A DNA stretch of 12,160 nt from an uncultured Hungatella sp. (lineage in GTDB: Bacteria; Bacillota; Clostridia; Lachnospirales; Lachnospiraceae), in the NCBI GenBank assembly GCA_959018155.1, contig CAUEKH010000040.1, positions 1 through 12,160 of the forward strand, in the 5' to 3' direction. A program made the position numbers and the translations under genes. Below, in pieces: positions 1 through 7,335 of this stretch; within the stretch, counting starts at the first letter, position 1; every line of letters starts with the position of its first letter. Under the pieces are notes generated by a model. The model was not told the DNA's origin. It was given only the letters and a program-made list of their open reading frames with translations, and ran no database searches.

Positions 1-3000
1 GTCATGGATCCGGTTCGAATTGAAATGGGTGCGTCAACAGCCGGAGTTTATCGGATTACCAACCGGCTTTTAAGCGGACGTCTGGAGATCAGAAAGACAG
101 GGGAAGAAGATACGGGACTGCCTTTAAAAGAAGCAAGATTCAGAATAAAAAATAAAGAATCCGGGCAGGAATGGTATGTAAGTACTGATGAGGAAGGGAA
201 GGGAACACTTTCAGATCTTCCCGTAGGAGTGTTAAGACCTGATGGGGCGGTAGAACCATATACCTATACGATTGAGGAGGTGAATCCGCCTGCTGGCTAT
301 CAGATTACAGAAGGGATCCGGCAGTTTTGCTTTGATACAAAGGGAGAGGGCCCAACTGTAACGTATCACTGCGTAATTTCAAATCAGCCTACAGAGATTC
401 ATTTTACAAAAACTGATTTTGAATCAGGGCTGATGGTGGAAGGCGCCAGACTGTCCGTCTATCATGCCAGGGCTCTGGAGGGAAAATTTGTAAAGGAAGG
501 AGAGGCTATCGAGACTTTCGTGACAGATCGATCAGGTTTTACGATAAAAAAGAAGCTGTCTGCCGGTCATACGTATATTCTGGAAGAAAATGACGCCCCG
601 GCTGGCTACGCTGTGGCGGAGCCTGTTGTATTTACCATAAACCAGAAGGGGACCGGGATTTCCTCAGTGACGAATGATTTCAGTATGTTTAAGCTGACTT
701 ATGACGGGACTGCCATAGAATCCCTGTCAGTGACAGGCCGGGTGCCCACGGGAATCTCTGTGGTGATGAAGGATTTAGATGAGGAACTGCCTCCGATTGC
801 CATTGTTGCAGATGACACGGACCATATTCTGACTGCAGCGGAAGGCATTGTTACTGGCCACCTTTACGAAATATCAGAGTTTACGCGGTATTCCGATGGT
901 AATGAAAGGATGACGGACAAAACTACAAAAAGGATTTTCTTAGATGAGACCGGAGAATATCATTTGAAAACGCGAAGCTATCTCCGAACAGAGAACTGCC
1001 TGATTGATGGAAACGGAAGAATGCTGGATTCCTGGGAGACAGACCGGGATACCAGAGAACACGTGATTAAAAATCCCGTACAGAAAGAAAATGTGTTTGC
1101 GTCTGTTACCGGAATTTCAGGGGCGGGGCACAGCGCCGTGAAGAATGGTGATGTCATTAAGTATACTGTCTCATATCAAAATCCGTCCGAGATATATCAG
1201 GATGTAATCGTAGAAGCGGATTTGCGCAGTGGGCTGGAGTATATGCGTTCAACTGCGAACGGGGAAGAAAAGGAGGGGACTGTGAAGTGGAAGATCAAGG
1301 ATGCAGCCCCAAAGGAAAATGGAACCGTGGAGTTCACTGCCACAGTGACAGGAGAAGAAGGAACCTGTATTGAAGCGGTATTCATCACACAGGCCGGAGA
1401 GGAAAGAAGAGAAAATGTGCTGACAAATCCGGTTGTGCCCGGAGGGTCTGTCACTGTCAGAAACTGGCTTTCTGGAACTGGTAAGAATGCGGAGGACGAG
1501 TTTACTTATTACATAAGCTTTCGCAACTCCAGGGGAGATATTTTGAAAGGTTACCAGCCGTACAACGGTTCAACAGAAGGGAGACTGAAAGGCGAAGGAA
1601 GTATTTCATTAAAAGGAAATGAATATGTGGTATTTGAGGGATTACCGTATGGAACAGTCTACGAGATTACTCAGAAGCCACATGAGGAATACGTCTTAAC
1701 AGAAAATGAACACCATGGCCAGATAACTCCAATGCCGCAGAGTGCTGTGTTCGAAAATACCAGAAATGACAGGGCAGACAGGGAAATCCTGAGGAAAGGA
1801 GGAAAATACGCGGTAAAGGAGACAACGTACTTTACTGATGGCAGAACGCTGACAAGCGGGATGTACCGCTTCCTGCTGAACGAATCCGGTCTTATTGACA
1901 ATCTGGATATGGAGGATAAACCGATCCGGCTGTATTTTTCTAAAATTGATATAGATACAGAGGAAGAAATCAGCGGGGGACACTACAGTCTGGAGGAAGA
2001 GGAAACAGGGAAGATACTCTTGGAATTTGATAAGAAGGAGGCAGAGAATGTTTCTATACCTGCAGAACTCCTTGTTCCCGGAAAAAATTATATTTTCAGG
2101 GAAATACTCCCACCTTCGGGATACGCATGGACAGAGGAGGTACGTTTTACAGTAAATGAATTCGGCCTGCCGGAAACTGTGGTGATGCAGGACAGAAGAA
2201 CGGAGGTACGCATTGTCAAAGTCGATTCAGAGACAGGAGAAGCGCTTTCCGGCGGCCGCTATACTATTTACGATGCGGAGAGCGGAGAAAAAGCATATGA
2301 GTTTACCGCAACAGGGGAAGAACTGTATCTGCAGGGAATTCTGGAAGCATGGAAGACATATGAAATGGTAGAAGAAGAGCCGCCCGCCGGGTATTCCTGG
2401 GCTGAAAAGGCAGTTTTTACTGTTCCGAAAGAACCCGGGCTGATTCAGGTCGTTATGAAAGATAAGCCAACCAGTGTGGTGGTGAAGAAACTGACGGAAG
2501 AAATGGAAGAAGAAATGCCAGAAGAACTGGCAGAAGGGCAGATATCCGGATTTGTCCTCCAGATTTTAAATGAAGACGGAAGTCCGGCCAAAGCTGTCAG
2601 AAGCAGTGATGGTTTTAAAGTGGGAGAAGACTTGATATTTACAACAGAAGAGACATTCCGCTCTGTCAGGAGACAACTGACTGCCGGGAGTACGTATTTA
2701 CTTCATGAGAAGAAACCACGACCCGGATACGCATTCGCAGAAGATGTTCCATTTACTGTCAGTATTGATGGGAGTGAAGATGTGGTTATCATGTTTGATA
2801 AGCCAACTCAGGCAGTGATTTCCAAGAAAAGCGTGACCGGAGAAGCAGAACTTCCTGGAAATCTCTTAAGTGTCCGTATGGAAGACGGAACTGTTGTGGA
2901 GGAGTGGGTATCAGGGGATGAACCACATCTGATTACCGCGAAACTGATTGCGGGTAAAACGTATTACCTCCATGAAGAGTGTCCGGTTCCCGGTTATACG

Positions 3001-3849
3001 TATGCGGAAGATGTCACTTTTACCGTGAGTCCTGATGGGAGTGCGGATATTGTGGAGATGAGGAACAGGCCGACAGAAATAAGGATTCTTAAGAAATCCG
3101 CCAATGGCACTTTACTTGAGGGAGCAGTTCTGGAAATACTGGATGGAGAAAAGAATCCGGTGGAGACTTTTACAACGACGGGAGAGGCTTTTGTGATAAT
3201 CGGGAAACTGGTGGCAGGCCAGACTTATTATCTTCATGAGACCAAGGCGCCTTCCGGTTATCTGATGGCAGCAGACGTTCCGTTCACAGTTCCTGTCTCC
3301 GGTGAAATTTTAGAGGTAACCATGGTGGATGAGAGGAGAAATGACAGAGAAGAAAAAGAAAAGAAGATGTTTTTAAAGAAAACGGATGCAGAAACAGGGA
3401 AAGGTCTGGAAGCAGTTGAATTTACAGTCTACAGCCAAGAGGGAAACCGACTCTTTTCTGTCGAAACAGGAAAAGATGGGTATGCCAGGTTCGAAATTCC
3501 GGAAGATGGGATTTACTTATATCGCGAGACGAAGACAGCAGAAGGGTACTTCCTTTCGGACGAAACCTACACCTTTACCATAGAAAGCGGACGGGTTCTG
3601 GATTCCGGAAGCGTAGTCGTAGCGGACCAGAGAGTGCCGGAAAAGACAGCGCTCATTGGAAGGATAACGGCAAGTTACGAGATGAAGCCGAAGAAAGGTG
3701 TAAAAGGAGCCGTGTATGAGAATAAACGCGGTGGAGAAAAGACCGGAGACGGTCACCAGATCCTGCCGGAAATAGCACTGATGCTCTTCTGCCTGGCGGG
3801 AATGACAGTAAGTAGAGGAAAGAGGAAAAAGAAAAGGAAAAATGGATAA
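1..3849 (+). CDS. Large multidomain Cna-B/SpaA-type wall-anchored adhesin (5' partial)
   Basis: Surface protein built from prealbumin-like beta domains, probably displayed on the cell wall. The frame is open to base 1, and the first residues read like the end of a preceding domain, so the Met at position 4 is internal and the gene starts upstream. Numbering from that Met (1281 aa): Cna-B-like domains at about 27-131 and 132-226 (K31/E92/N127, K136/E195/N224); an unassigned region at 228-360; a DUF11-like domain at 362-476; a pilin-linker-like (DUF7601-type) domain at 482-587; then six SpaA-type repeats over 641-1211, each with a Lys near its start and a E-x5-6-GY segment (PPSGY, PPAGY, RPGY, VPGY, APSGY, AEGY). 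The C-terminus has EKTGD (1245-1249), a short hydrophobic stretch (1253-1270) and a RGKRKKKRK tail, which is a non-LPxTG sorting signal. The sortase gene follows at once. No signal peptide is visible because the start is missing. The ligand is unknown. Confidence 0.9.
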   Translation, partial: VMDPVRIEMGASTAGVYRITNRLLSGRLEIRKTGEEDTGLPLKEARFRIKNKESGQEWYVSTDEEGKGTLSDLPVGVLRPDGAVEPYTYTIEEVNPPAGYQITEGIRQFCFDTKGEGPTVTYHCVISNQPTEIHFTKTDFESGLMVEGARLSVYHARALEGKFVKEGEAIETFVTDRSGFTIKKKLSAGHTYILEENDAPAGYAVAEPVVFTINQKGTGISSVTNDFSMFKLTYDGTAIESLSVTGRVPTGISVVMKDLDEELPPIAIVADDTDHILTAAEGIVTGHLYEISEFTRYSDGNERMTDKTTKRIFLDETGEYHLKTRSYLRTENCLIDGNGRMLDSWETDRDTREHVIKNPVQKENVFASVTGISGAGHSAVKNGDVIKYTVSYQNPSEIYQDVIVEADLRSGLEYMRSTANGEEKEGTVKWKIKDAAPKENGTVEFTATVTGEEGTCIEAVFITQAGEERRENVLTNPVVPGGSVTVRNWLSGTGKNAEDEFTYYISFRNSRGDILKGYQPYNGSTEGRLKGEGSISLKGNEYVVFEGLPYGTVYEITQKPHEEYVLTENEHHGQITPMPQSAVFENTRNDRADREILRKGGKYAVKETTYFTDGRTLTSGMYRFLLNESGLIDNLDMEDKPIRLYFSKIDIDTEEEISGGHYSLEEEETGKILLEFDKKEAENVSIPAELLVPGKNYIFREILPPSGYAWTEEVRFTVNEFGLPETVVMQDRRTEVRIVKVDSETGEALSGGRYTIYDAESGEKAYEFTATGEELYLQGILEAWKTYEMVEEEPPAGYSWAEKAVFTVPKEPGLIQVVMKDKPTSVVVKKLTEEMEEEMPEELAEGQISGFVLQILNEDGSPAKAVRSSDGFKVGEDLIFTTEETFRSVRRQLTAGSTYLLHEKKPRPGYAFAEDVPFTVSIDGSEDVVIMFDKPTQAVISKKSVTGEAELPGNLLSVRMEDGTVVEEWVSGDEPHLITAKLIAGKTYYLHEECPVPGYTYAEDVTFTVSPDGSADIVEMRNRPTEIRILKKSANGTLLEGAVLEILDGEKNPVETFTTTGEAFVIIGKLVAGQTYYLHETKAPSGYLMAADVPFTVPVSGEILEVTMVDERRNDREEKEKKMFLKKTDAETGKGLEAVEFTVYSQEGNRLFSVETGKDGYARFEIPEDGIYLYRETKTAEGYFLSDETYTFTIESGRVLDSGSVVVADQRVPEKTALIGRITASYEMKPKKGVKGAVYENKRGGEKTGDGHQILPEIALMLFCLAGMTVSRGKRKKKRKNG
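1924..3636 (+). repeat. Six tandem SpaA/Cna-B-type domain repeats within the adhesin
   Basis: These are protein-level repeats of about 85-110 aa that are well diverged at DNA level. Repeat borders are about 641-733, 734-823, 824-935, 936-1024, 1025-1110 and 1121-1211. Each has a Lys near the first strand (K647, K739, K829, K942, K1031, K1126), a Glu seven residues before a Gly-Tyr (E700, E790, E902, E991, E1079, E1175; the last two spacings fit the same pattern) and a terminal Asp or Asn (D730, D820, D932, N1021, D1109, D1208). This Lys-Glu-Asp/Asn triad is the known arrangement for intramolecular isopeptide bonds in Cna-B folds. That the bonds form here is inference. Confidence 0.7.
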
Positions 3850-3888
3850 GAAGATGAATGGATAAGAAAGTGAATGGATAAAGCAGTC
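3841..3888 (+). repeat. Three-copy 16-bp tandem repeat at the adhesin-sortase junction
   Basis: The copies are 3841-3856 AATGGATAAGAAGATG, 3857-3872 AATGGATAAGAAAGTG and 3873-3888 AATGGATAAAGCAGTC. Each has ATGGATAA, which overlaps a start codon and a stop codon in different frames. The adhesin stop (TAA 3847-3849) is in the first copy and the sortase ATG (3874) is in the third. The unit length is not a multiple of three, so each copy moves the ATG to a new frame and creates 7-codon mini-ORFs (MDKKMNG at 3842-3865, MDKKVNG at 3858-3881). Confidence 0.9.
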
Positions 3889-4872
3889 AAAGCGGTAAGG
3901 GTACTTTTTGCTGTCGGATTTATGGCGGCGATGGTATGCCTGAGAATGGAGTTATCACAGTACCGGGAAGCACGGGACGAATATAGACGGCTGGCTGAAT
4001 GTTTTGCAGATAATCTGAAGCGGGAAGAGAGCGGGGGAGCCACGGACCGGACTCAGGAAGCGGATTGCAGCAGATTATCTGCGGGCTGCTGCCAGGAAAC
4101 GGCAGGCATGGGAGCAGTAATAGAAACAGCAGCGGTGGCCGCAACGGGGGCTGCGACGGAGACAGTAATGGTGGCCGCGACGGGGGCAGCGGCGGGAACA
4201 ACAACGATGGACACGACGGGAACAGCAACGGGAACAGGCACGGAGGCAGCGGCGGAGACAGTAACAGTGGCCGCAACGGGGACATCAACGGAAACAGCAA
4301 TAGGGGCAGCAGGAGACTGCCGCCCTTCCCCCGCATTCCTGTCCCTCAGAAACCCGGATTATGTATTTTGGATCAGAATTCCCGGAACTTCTGTCGATTA
4401 TCCCGTGGTAAAAGAGCGGATAGACGGATATTATTTAAACCACACTTTTGAGGAAAAAGAAAATCCTGGGGGCTGTCTTTTTGTTTCGGATAGCTTTAAA
4501 TCCCTGGAAATGGATCATACCATTTTATATGGCCACAACATGAAAGACGGAAGTATGTTTTCTGATTTGAAAAAGTATGTGGATCGGGAGTTTTTAGATT
4601 CCCACCCGGATATCTTTCTGCATGATGGTCTGGAGTGGAGGCAGTACCGGATTTTTTCCTGTCAGATTCGTGAGGAATCGGATACAGAGGTATACGTCCA
4701 GTCGATGGAGAAGGCAGAATGGAGCAGTTATCTTGATGAGATGGTAAGGAGGTCCCTCCACAAAACAGATCTACGGCCTGTGGAAACGGATCGGATTATT
4801 ACGCTGTCCACCTGCTATGGTAGCAGAAAAAGAATGATTGTACAGGCGGTTTTATTGTGTTATACTGAGTGA
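3874..4872 (+). CDS. Class B sortase with long low-complexity linker
   Basis: Membrane-bound cysteine transpeptidase that cleaves a C-terminal sorting signal and attaches the protein to the cell wall, or to another pilin subunit. It has 332 aa. Residues 8-24 form one N-terminal membrane anchor, 25-83 a polar region, and 84-147 an Ala/Thr/Val/Gly low-complexity linker. The catalytic domain spans about 155-332. Class B hallmarks are visible: NPDYVFWIRIPGTSVDYPVV (160-179), YYLNHTF, ILYGHNMKDGSMFSDLKKY with catalytic His221, TLSTC with catalytic Cys314, and Arg320 in RKRMIV. All three catalytic residues are present. The start at 3874 is the only Met before the membrane segment. No strong Shine-Dalgarno is seen just upstream, so translation is probably coupled to the adhesin through the 16-bp repeat. 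The likely substrate is the upstream adhesin, by neighbourhood. The linker is longer and more repetitive than usual for class B sortases. Confidence 0.9.
   Translation: MDKAVKAVRVLFAVGFMAAMVCLRMELSQYREARDEYRRLAECFADNLKREESGGATDRTQEADCSRLSAGCCQETAGMGAVIETAAVAATGAATETVMVAATGAAAGTTTMDTTGTATGTGTEAAAETVTVAATGTSTETAIGAAGDCRPSPAFLSLRNPDYVFWIRIPGTSVDYPVVKERIDGYYLNHTFEEKENPGGCLFVSDSFKSLEMDHTILYGHNMKDGSMFSDLKKYVDREFLDSHPDIFLHDGLEWRQYRIFSCQIREESDTEVYVQSMEKAEWSSYLDEMVRRSLHKTDLRPVETDRIITLSTCYGSRKRMIVQAVLLCYTE
4123..4314 (+). repeat. Imperfect low-complexity repeat in the sortase linker
   Basis: In the sortase frame this segment codes residues 84-147, almost only A, T, G, V and E. Three copies of an 11-residue unit can be read: ETAAVAATGAA (84-94), ETVMVAATGAA (96-106) and ETVTVAATGTS (128-138), separated by TGT-rich spacers. 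At DNA level the unit contains GTGGCCGCRACGGGG. The segment is rich in GGNAACAGC-like triplets, so the next frame reads as a Gly/Asn/Ser/Asp-rich chain. Such sequence is prone to length change by slippage. Confidence 0.75.
4838..4866 (+). promoter_or_regulatory. Candidate promoter inside the sortase 3' end
   Basis: An extended -10 (TG at 4858-4859, TATACT at 4861-4866) lies 17 nt after a weak -35 (TTGTAC, 4838-4843). The start of transcription would be near 4873, just past the sortase stop codon, giving a leader of about 48 nt before the oxidoreductase ATG. It could let the oxidoreductase-exporter pair be expressed apart from the adhesin-sortase pair. The -35 matches poorly, so this is a candidate only. 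Confidence 0.4.
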
Positions 4873-4907
4873 TAAATCGTTTTATTGAGAATGAAATGTT
4901 ATCGCAC

Positions 4908-4913
4908 AGGAGG
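4908..4913 (+). promoter_or_regulatory. Ribosome binding site fixing the oxidoreductase start
   Basis: AGGAGG followed by 7 nt and then ATG at 4921. This is a consensus Shine-Dalgarno at ideal spacing. It selects 4921 over the in-frame ATGs at 4885/4891, which lie upstream of it. Confidence 0.85.
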
Positions 4914-4920
4914 AAATCAG

Positions 4921-5898
4921 ATGGAACCGTTAAGAATTGGGATTATGGGAACTGGTGGAATCGCCGCCACTCTGGCTGATACCATGGTGAAGATGCCGGA
5001 GGTGAAGCTTTATGGAGCTGCTTCAAGGAATCAGGAAAATGCGGAGGCCTTTGCCAGAAGGTTTGGGATTGAACACGCCTACGGCTCTTATGAGGAAATG
5101 GTGGCGGATCCGGAGATTGAACTGGTATATATTGCGACGCCACATTCTGAGCATTGCCGCAATGCGAAACTCTGTTTAGAACACGGAAAACACGTGCTGT
5201 GCGAAAAATCATTTGCGGTTAATGCGTCTCAGGCCGATGAGATGATTGCGCTTGCTGCGGAAAAAAATCTGTTAATCACTGAGGCGATGTGGGTGCGCTA
5301 CATGCCGATGGCAGAAACTTTGAGGAAAGTGATAGAATCCGGTGCAATTGGTGAACCGGCCACTCTGACAGCCAATCTCTGCTACCTTGTAGACAAATAT
5401 CAGAGGCTTACCGATCCGAATCTGGCGGGCGGCGCACTTCTCGATGTGGGGGTATATACTTTAACGTTTGCTTCCCTTGTCTTTGGAGATGAGATTGAAA
5501 GTATCAGTTCTACGGTCATAAAGACTGATTCGGGAGTAGATTCTCAGAACAGCATCACGCTCTGCTATCCGGGCGGCAAAATGGCAGTCCTGAACAGTTC
5601 CATCCATGTGCTCTCAGACAGAAAAGGAATTATATATGGAACCCGGGGATTTATTATTGTTGAAAATATCAATAACTTCGAATCAATTACGGTATATAAT
5701 GAAAAAAGGGAAGTAATTGCGGTTTATGAAAGACCGGAGCAGATATCCGGATACGAATATGAAATAAGAGCCTGCCTGGAAGCCATAAGAAACGGCAAGA
5801 CAGAATGTCCGCAGATGCCTCATGAAACGACGATCCACATTATGAAGGTGATGGATACGTTGAGAGGACAGTGGAATTTAAAGTACCCGTTTGAGTAA
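4921..5898 (+). CDS. Gfo/Idh/MocA-family NAD(P)-dependent oxidoreductase
   Basis: Cytosolic oxidoreductase, likely acting on a sugar, inositol or dihydrodiol-type substrate; the exact substrate cannot be read from the sequence. It has 325 aa, the normal size for the family. The N-terminal Rossmann domain shows IGIMGTGGIA (6-15), the nucleotide-binding glycine motif, and VYIATPHSEH (69-78). CEKSF at 94-98 holds the conserved Glu95-Lys96 pair, with Ser where Pro is more usual. The C-terminal domain begins near 121 with EAMWVRYMP and has GGALLDVGVY (170-179). These two motifs resemble the dimeric dihydrodiol dehydrogenase / xylose dehydrogenase branch. The AGGAGG at 4908 sets the start; the ATG at 4885 would add an unconserved 12-residue tail. 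The exporter starts 21 nt after the stop, so the two are probably co-transcribed. Confidence 0.9.
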   Translation: MEPLRIGIMGTGGIAATLADTMVKMPEVKLYGAASRNQENAEAFARRFGIEHAYGSYEEMVADPEIELVYIATPHSEHCRNAKLCLEHGKHVLCEKSFAVNASQADEMIALAAEKNLLITEAMWVRYMPMAETLRKVIESGAIGEPATLTANLCYLVDKYQRLTDPNLAGGALLDVGVYTLTFASLVFGDEIESISSTVIKTDSGVDSQNSITLCYPGGKMAVLNSSIHVLSDRKGIIYGTRGFIIVENINNFESITVYNEKREVIAVYERPEQISGYEYEIRACLEAIRNGKTECPQMPHETTIHIMKVMDTLRGQWNLKYPFE

Positions 5899-5919
5899 GA
5901 GAGGGTTCAGGGAAGACGT

Positions 5920-7242
5920 ATGTTTACAAGAAAAGATTTAGTGAAATTATTGGCTCCATTGGTGGTAGAGCAGATTCTTGCGGTTTTAGTCGGCATGGTC
6001 GATGTTGTTATGGTGGCAGCGGTCGGGGAGGCGGCAGTTTCGGGCGTTTCCCTGGTCGATTCCATCAGCATTCTGATTATTCAGATACTGGCGGCCCTGG
6101 CAACGGGAGGCGCCGTGATATCGGCTCAGTACCTGGGAAAGAAGCAGGCGGGGAATGCCTGCCGCGCGGCGGGACAGCTTATCGGGGTGACGACTGCGCT
6201 TTCGCTCGTTGTTACCATAGCGGCTCTTCTTGGCAACCGCCATCTGTTAAGTGCGATATTTGGCAGAGTAGAACCGGCTGTTATGAATGATGCGGTGATT
6301 TATTTTCGGATTACCGCATTATCTTACCCGTTCCTTGCAATTTATAATTCCTGTGCGGCACTGTTTCGCTCTATGGGGAATTCCAGGGTATCCATGATGA
6401 CGTCTCTGGTGATGAATACAATTAACGTGGTTGGAAATGCCATCTGCGTATTCGGTCTTCATATGGGAGTAGCCGGTGTCGCTTATCCGACTCTTTTAGG
6501 GCGAATGACTGCGGCGGTGCTGATTCTCTATCTGATTCAGAATCCGGGCAATGTGGTGCGAATCAACAGTATCAGGGAACTGCGGCCAAATCTCCATATG
6601 ATAAAGAATATTTTGTCCATAGGGATTCCAAACGGGCTGGAGAGCGGTATGTTCCAGTTTGGAAAGATTGCTCTGCAGAGTCTCGTATCGTCACTGGGCA
6701 CTGCGGCGATTGCCAGCTATGCGGTTGCTTCCAATCTGGTCACTCTCCTTTACCTTCCGGGAAATGCAATCGGTCTGGGGTTAATTACAATAGTGGGCCA
6801 GTGTGTGGGCGCCGGTGAGCGCGGGGAGGCGAAGCGGTATACGAAGCTTCTGGTTACGGTGAATTATGGAATTCTTCTGATTCTCTGTACTGTTATGGTA
6901 GTGTTTTCTCAGGGACTTGTGGGAATTTATAATCTGTCTCCGGAGGCATCAGTCATCTCCCGTCAGATGATAACGGCCCACAGCTTTGCCATGATTATAT
7001 GGCCACTGGCATTTACGATTCCACATGCGCTGCGGGCGTCTCTTGATGCTAAATTTACCATGTGTGTGTCGGTATTCTCCATGTGGATGTTCCGTATTGC
7101 ATTTGCCTACCTTTTTGTCAGGGTGCTGCACTTAGGCGTGATGGGAGTGTGGTATGGGATGTTTATTGACTGGGCGTTCCGTGCAGTGATATTTGCAATA
7201 AGATTCCGGGGGCTGGATAAACGAACAGTGTCTATTTCGTGA
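5920..7242 (+). CDS. MATE-family multidrug/metabolite exporter
   Basis: Polytopic inner-membrane exporter of the MATE (multi antimicrobial extrusion) family, which expels cationic or other small compounds in exchange for Na+ or H+. It has 440 aa, typical of the family, and a strongly hydrophobic sequence consistent with 12 membrane segments in two related halves. Family features include VGMVDVVMVAAVG in the first segment, ISAQYLGKKQAGNA after the second, ALFRSMGNSRV, the NTINVVGNAICVFGLHMGVAGVA stretch in the first half, and VGQCVGAGERGEAKRY in the equivalent place of the second half. AGGGA at 5909-5913 lies 6 nt before the ATG. It follows the oxidoreductase by 21 nt and is the last gene before a terminator. 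The substrate is unknown; the neighbour could make or modify what it exports, but that is speculation. Confidence 0.9.
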   Translation: MFTRKDLVKLLAPLVVEQILAVLVGMVDVVMVAAVGEAAVSGVSLVDSISILIIQILAALATGGAVISAQYLGKKQAGNACRAAGQLIGVTTALSLVVTIAALLGNRHLLSAIFGRVEPAVMNDAVIYFRITALSYPFLAIYNSCAALFRSMGNSRVSMMTSLVMNTINVVGNAICVFGLHMGVAGVAYPTLLGRMTAAVLILYLIQNPGNVVRINSIRELRPNLHMIKNILSIGIPNGLESGMFQFGKIALQSLVSSLGTAAIASYAVASNLVTLLYLPGNAIGLGLITIVGQCVGAGERGEAKRYTKLLVTVNYGILLILCTVMVVFSQGLVGIYNLSPEASVISRQMITAHSFAMIIWPLAFTIPHALRASLDAKFTMCVSVFSMWMFRIAFAYLFVRVLHLGVMGVWYGMFIDWAFRAVIFAIRFRGLDKRTVSIS

Positions 7243-7297
7243 CAATGCCGGACAGCCGGGTAATCTACCTAATCTACCGGGAAATATTCGATTACTG

Positions 7298-7335
7298 AAG
7301 AGAGCGCAACCCTTTCGAGTTACGCTCTCTTTTGC
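7298..7335 (+). terminator. Rho-independent terminator after the MATE gene
   Basis: AAGAGAGCG (7298-7306) pairs perfectly with CGCTCTCTT (7323-7331). The stem extends by AAC/GTT across one C/T mismatch, and the loop is about CCTTTCGA. Four Ts (7330-7333) follow, continuing into T-rich repeats. On the opposite strand no T-run follows the hairpin, so it should act mainly on the plus strand. Confidence 0.8.

Noticed and set aside
4..6. ATG at position 4 as the adhesin start
   Set aside because: The frame is open upstream to base 1, no ribosome site can be seen, there is no signal peptide after it, and the first 25 residues look like the end of a preceding domain.
3920..4336. Pro/Leu-rich minus-strand ORF
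   Set aside because: Its composition is the complement of the GC-rich triplet repeats in the sortase linker. There is no start signal and no recognisable family.
4065..4451. Separate Gly/Asn/Ser-rich protein overlapping the sortase gene
   Set aside because: It has no ribosome site, and its second half (after about 4320) is just the catalytic-domain region read out of frame. Kept only as a finding about frame history.
4885..4920. Earlier ATG as the oxidoreductase start
   Set aside because: An AGGAGG at 4908-4913 is correctly spaced for ATG 4921, and the Rossmann motif begins at once after that Met.
7243..7297. Second hairpin or direct repeat after MATE (TAATCTACC twice at 7261-7278; CCGGGTA/TACCGGG)
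   Set aside because: The 9-bp duplication is short and the stem has a central G-G mismatch. The clear terminator follows at 7298.
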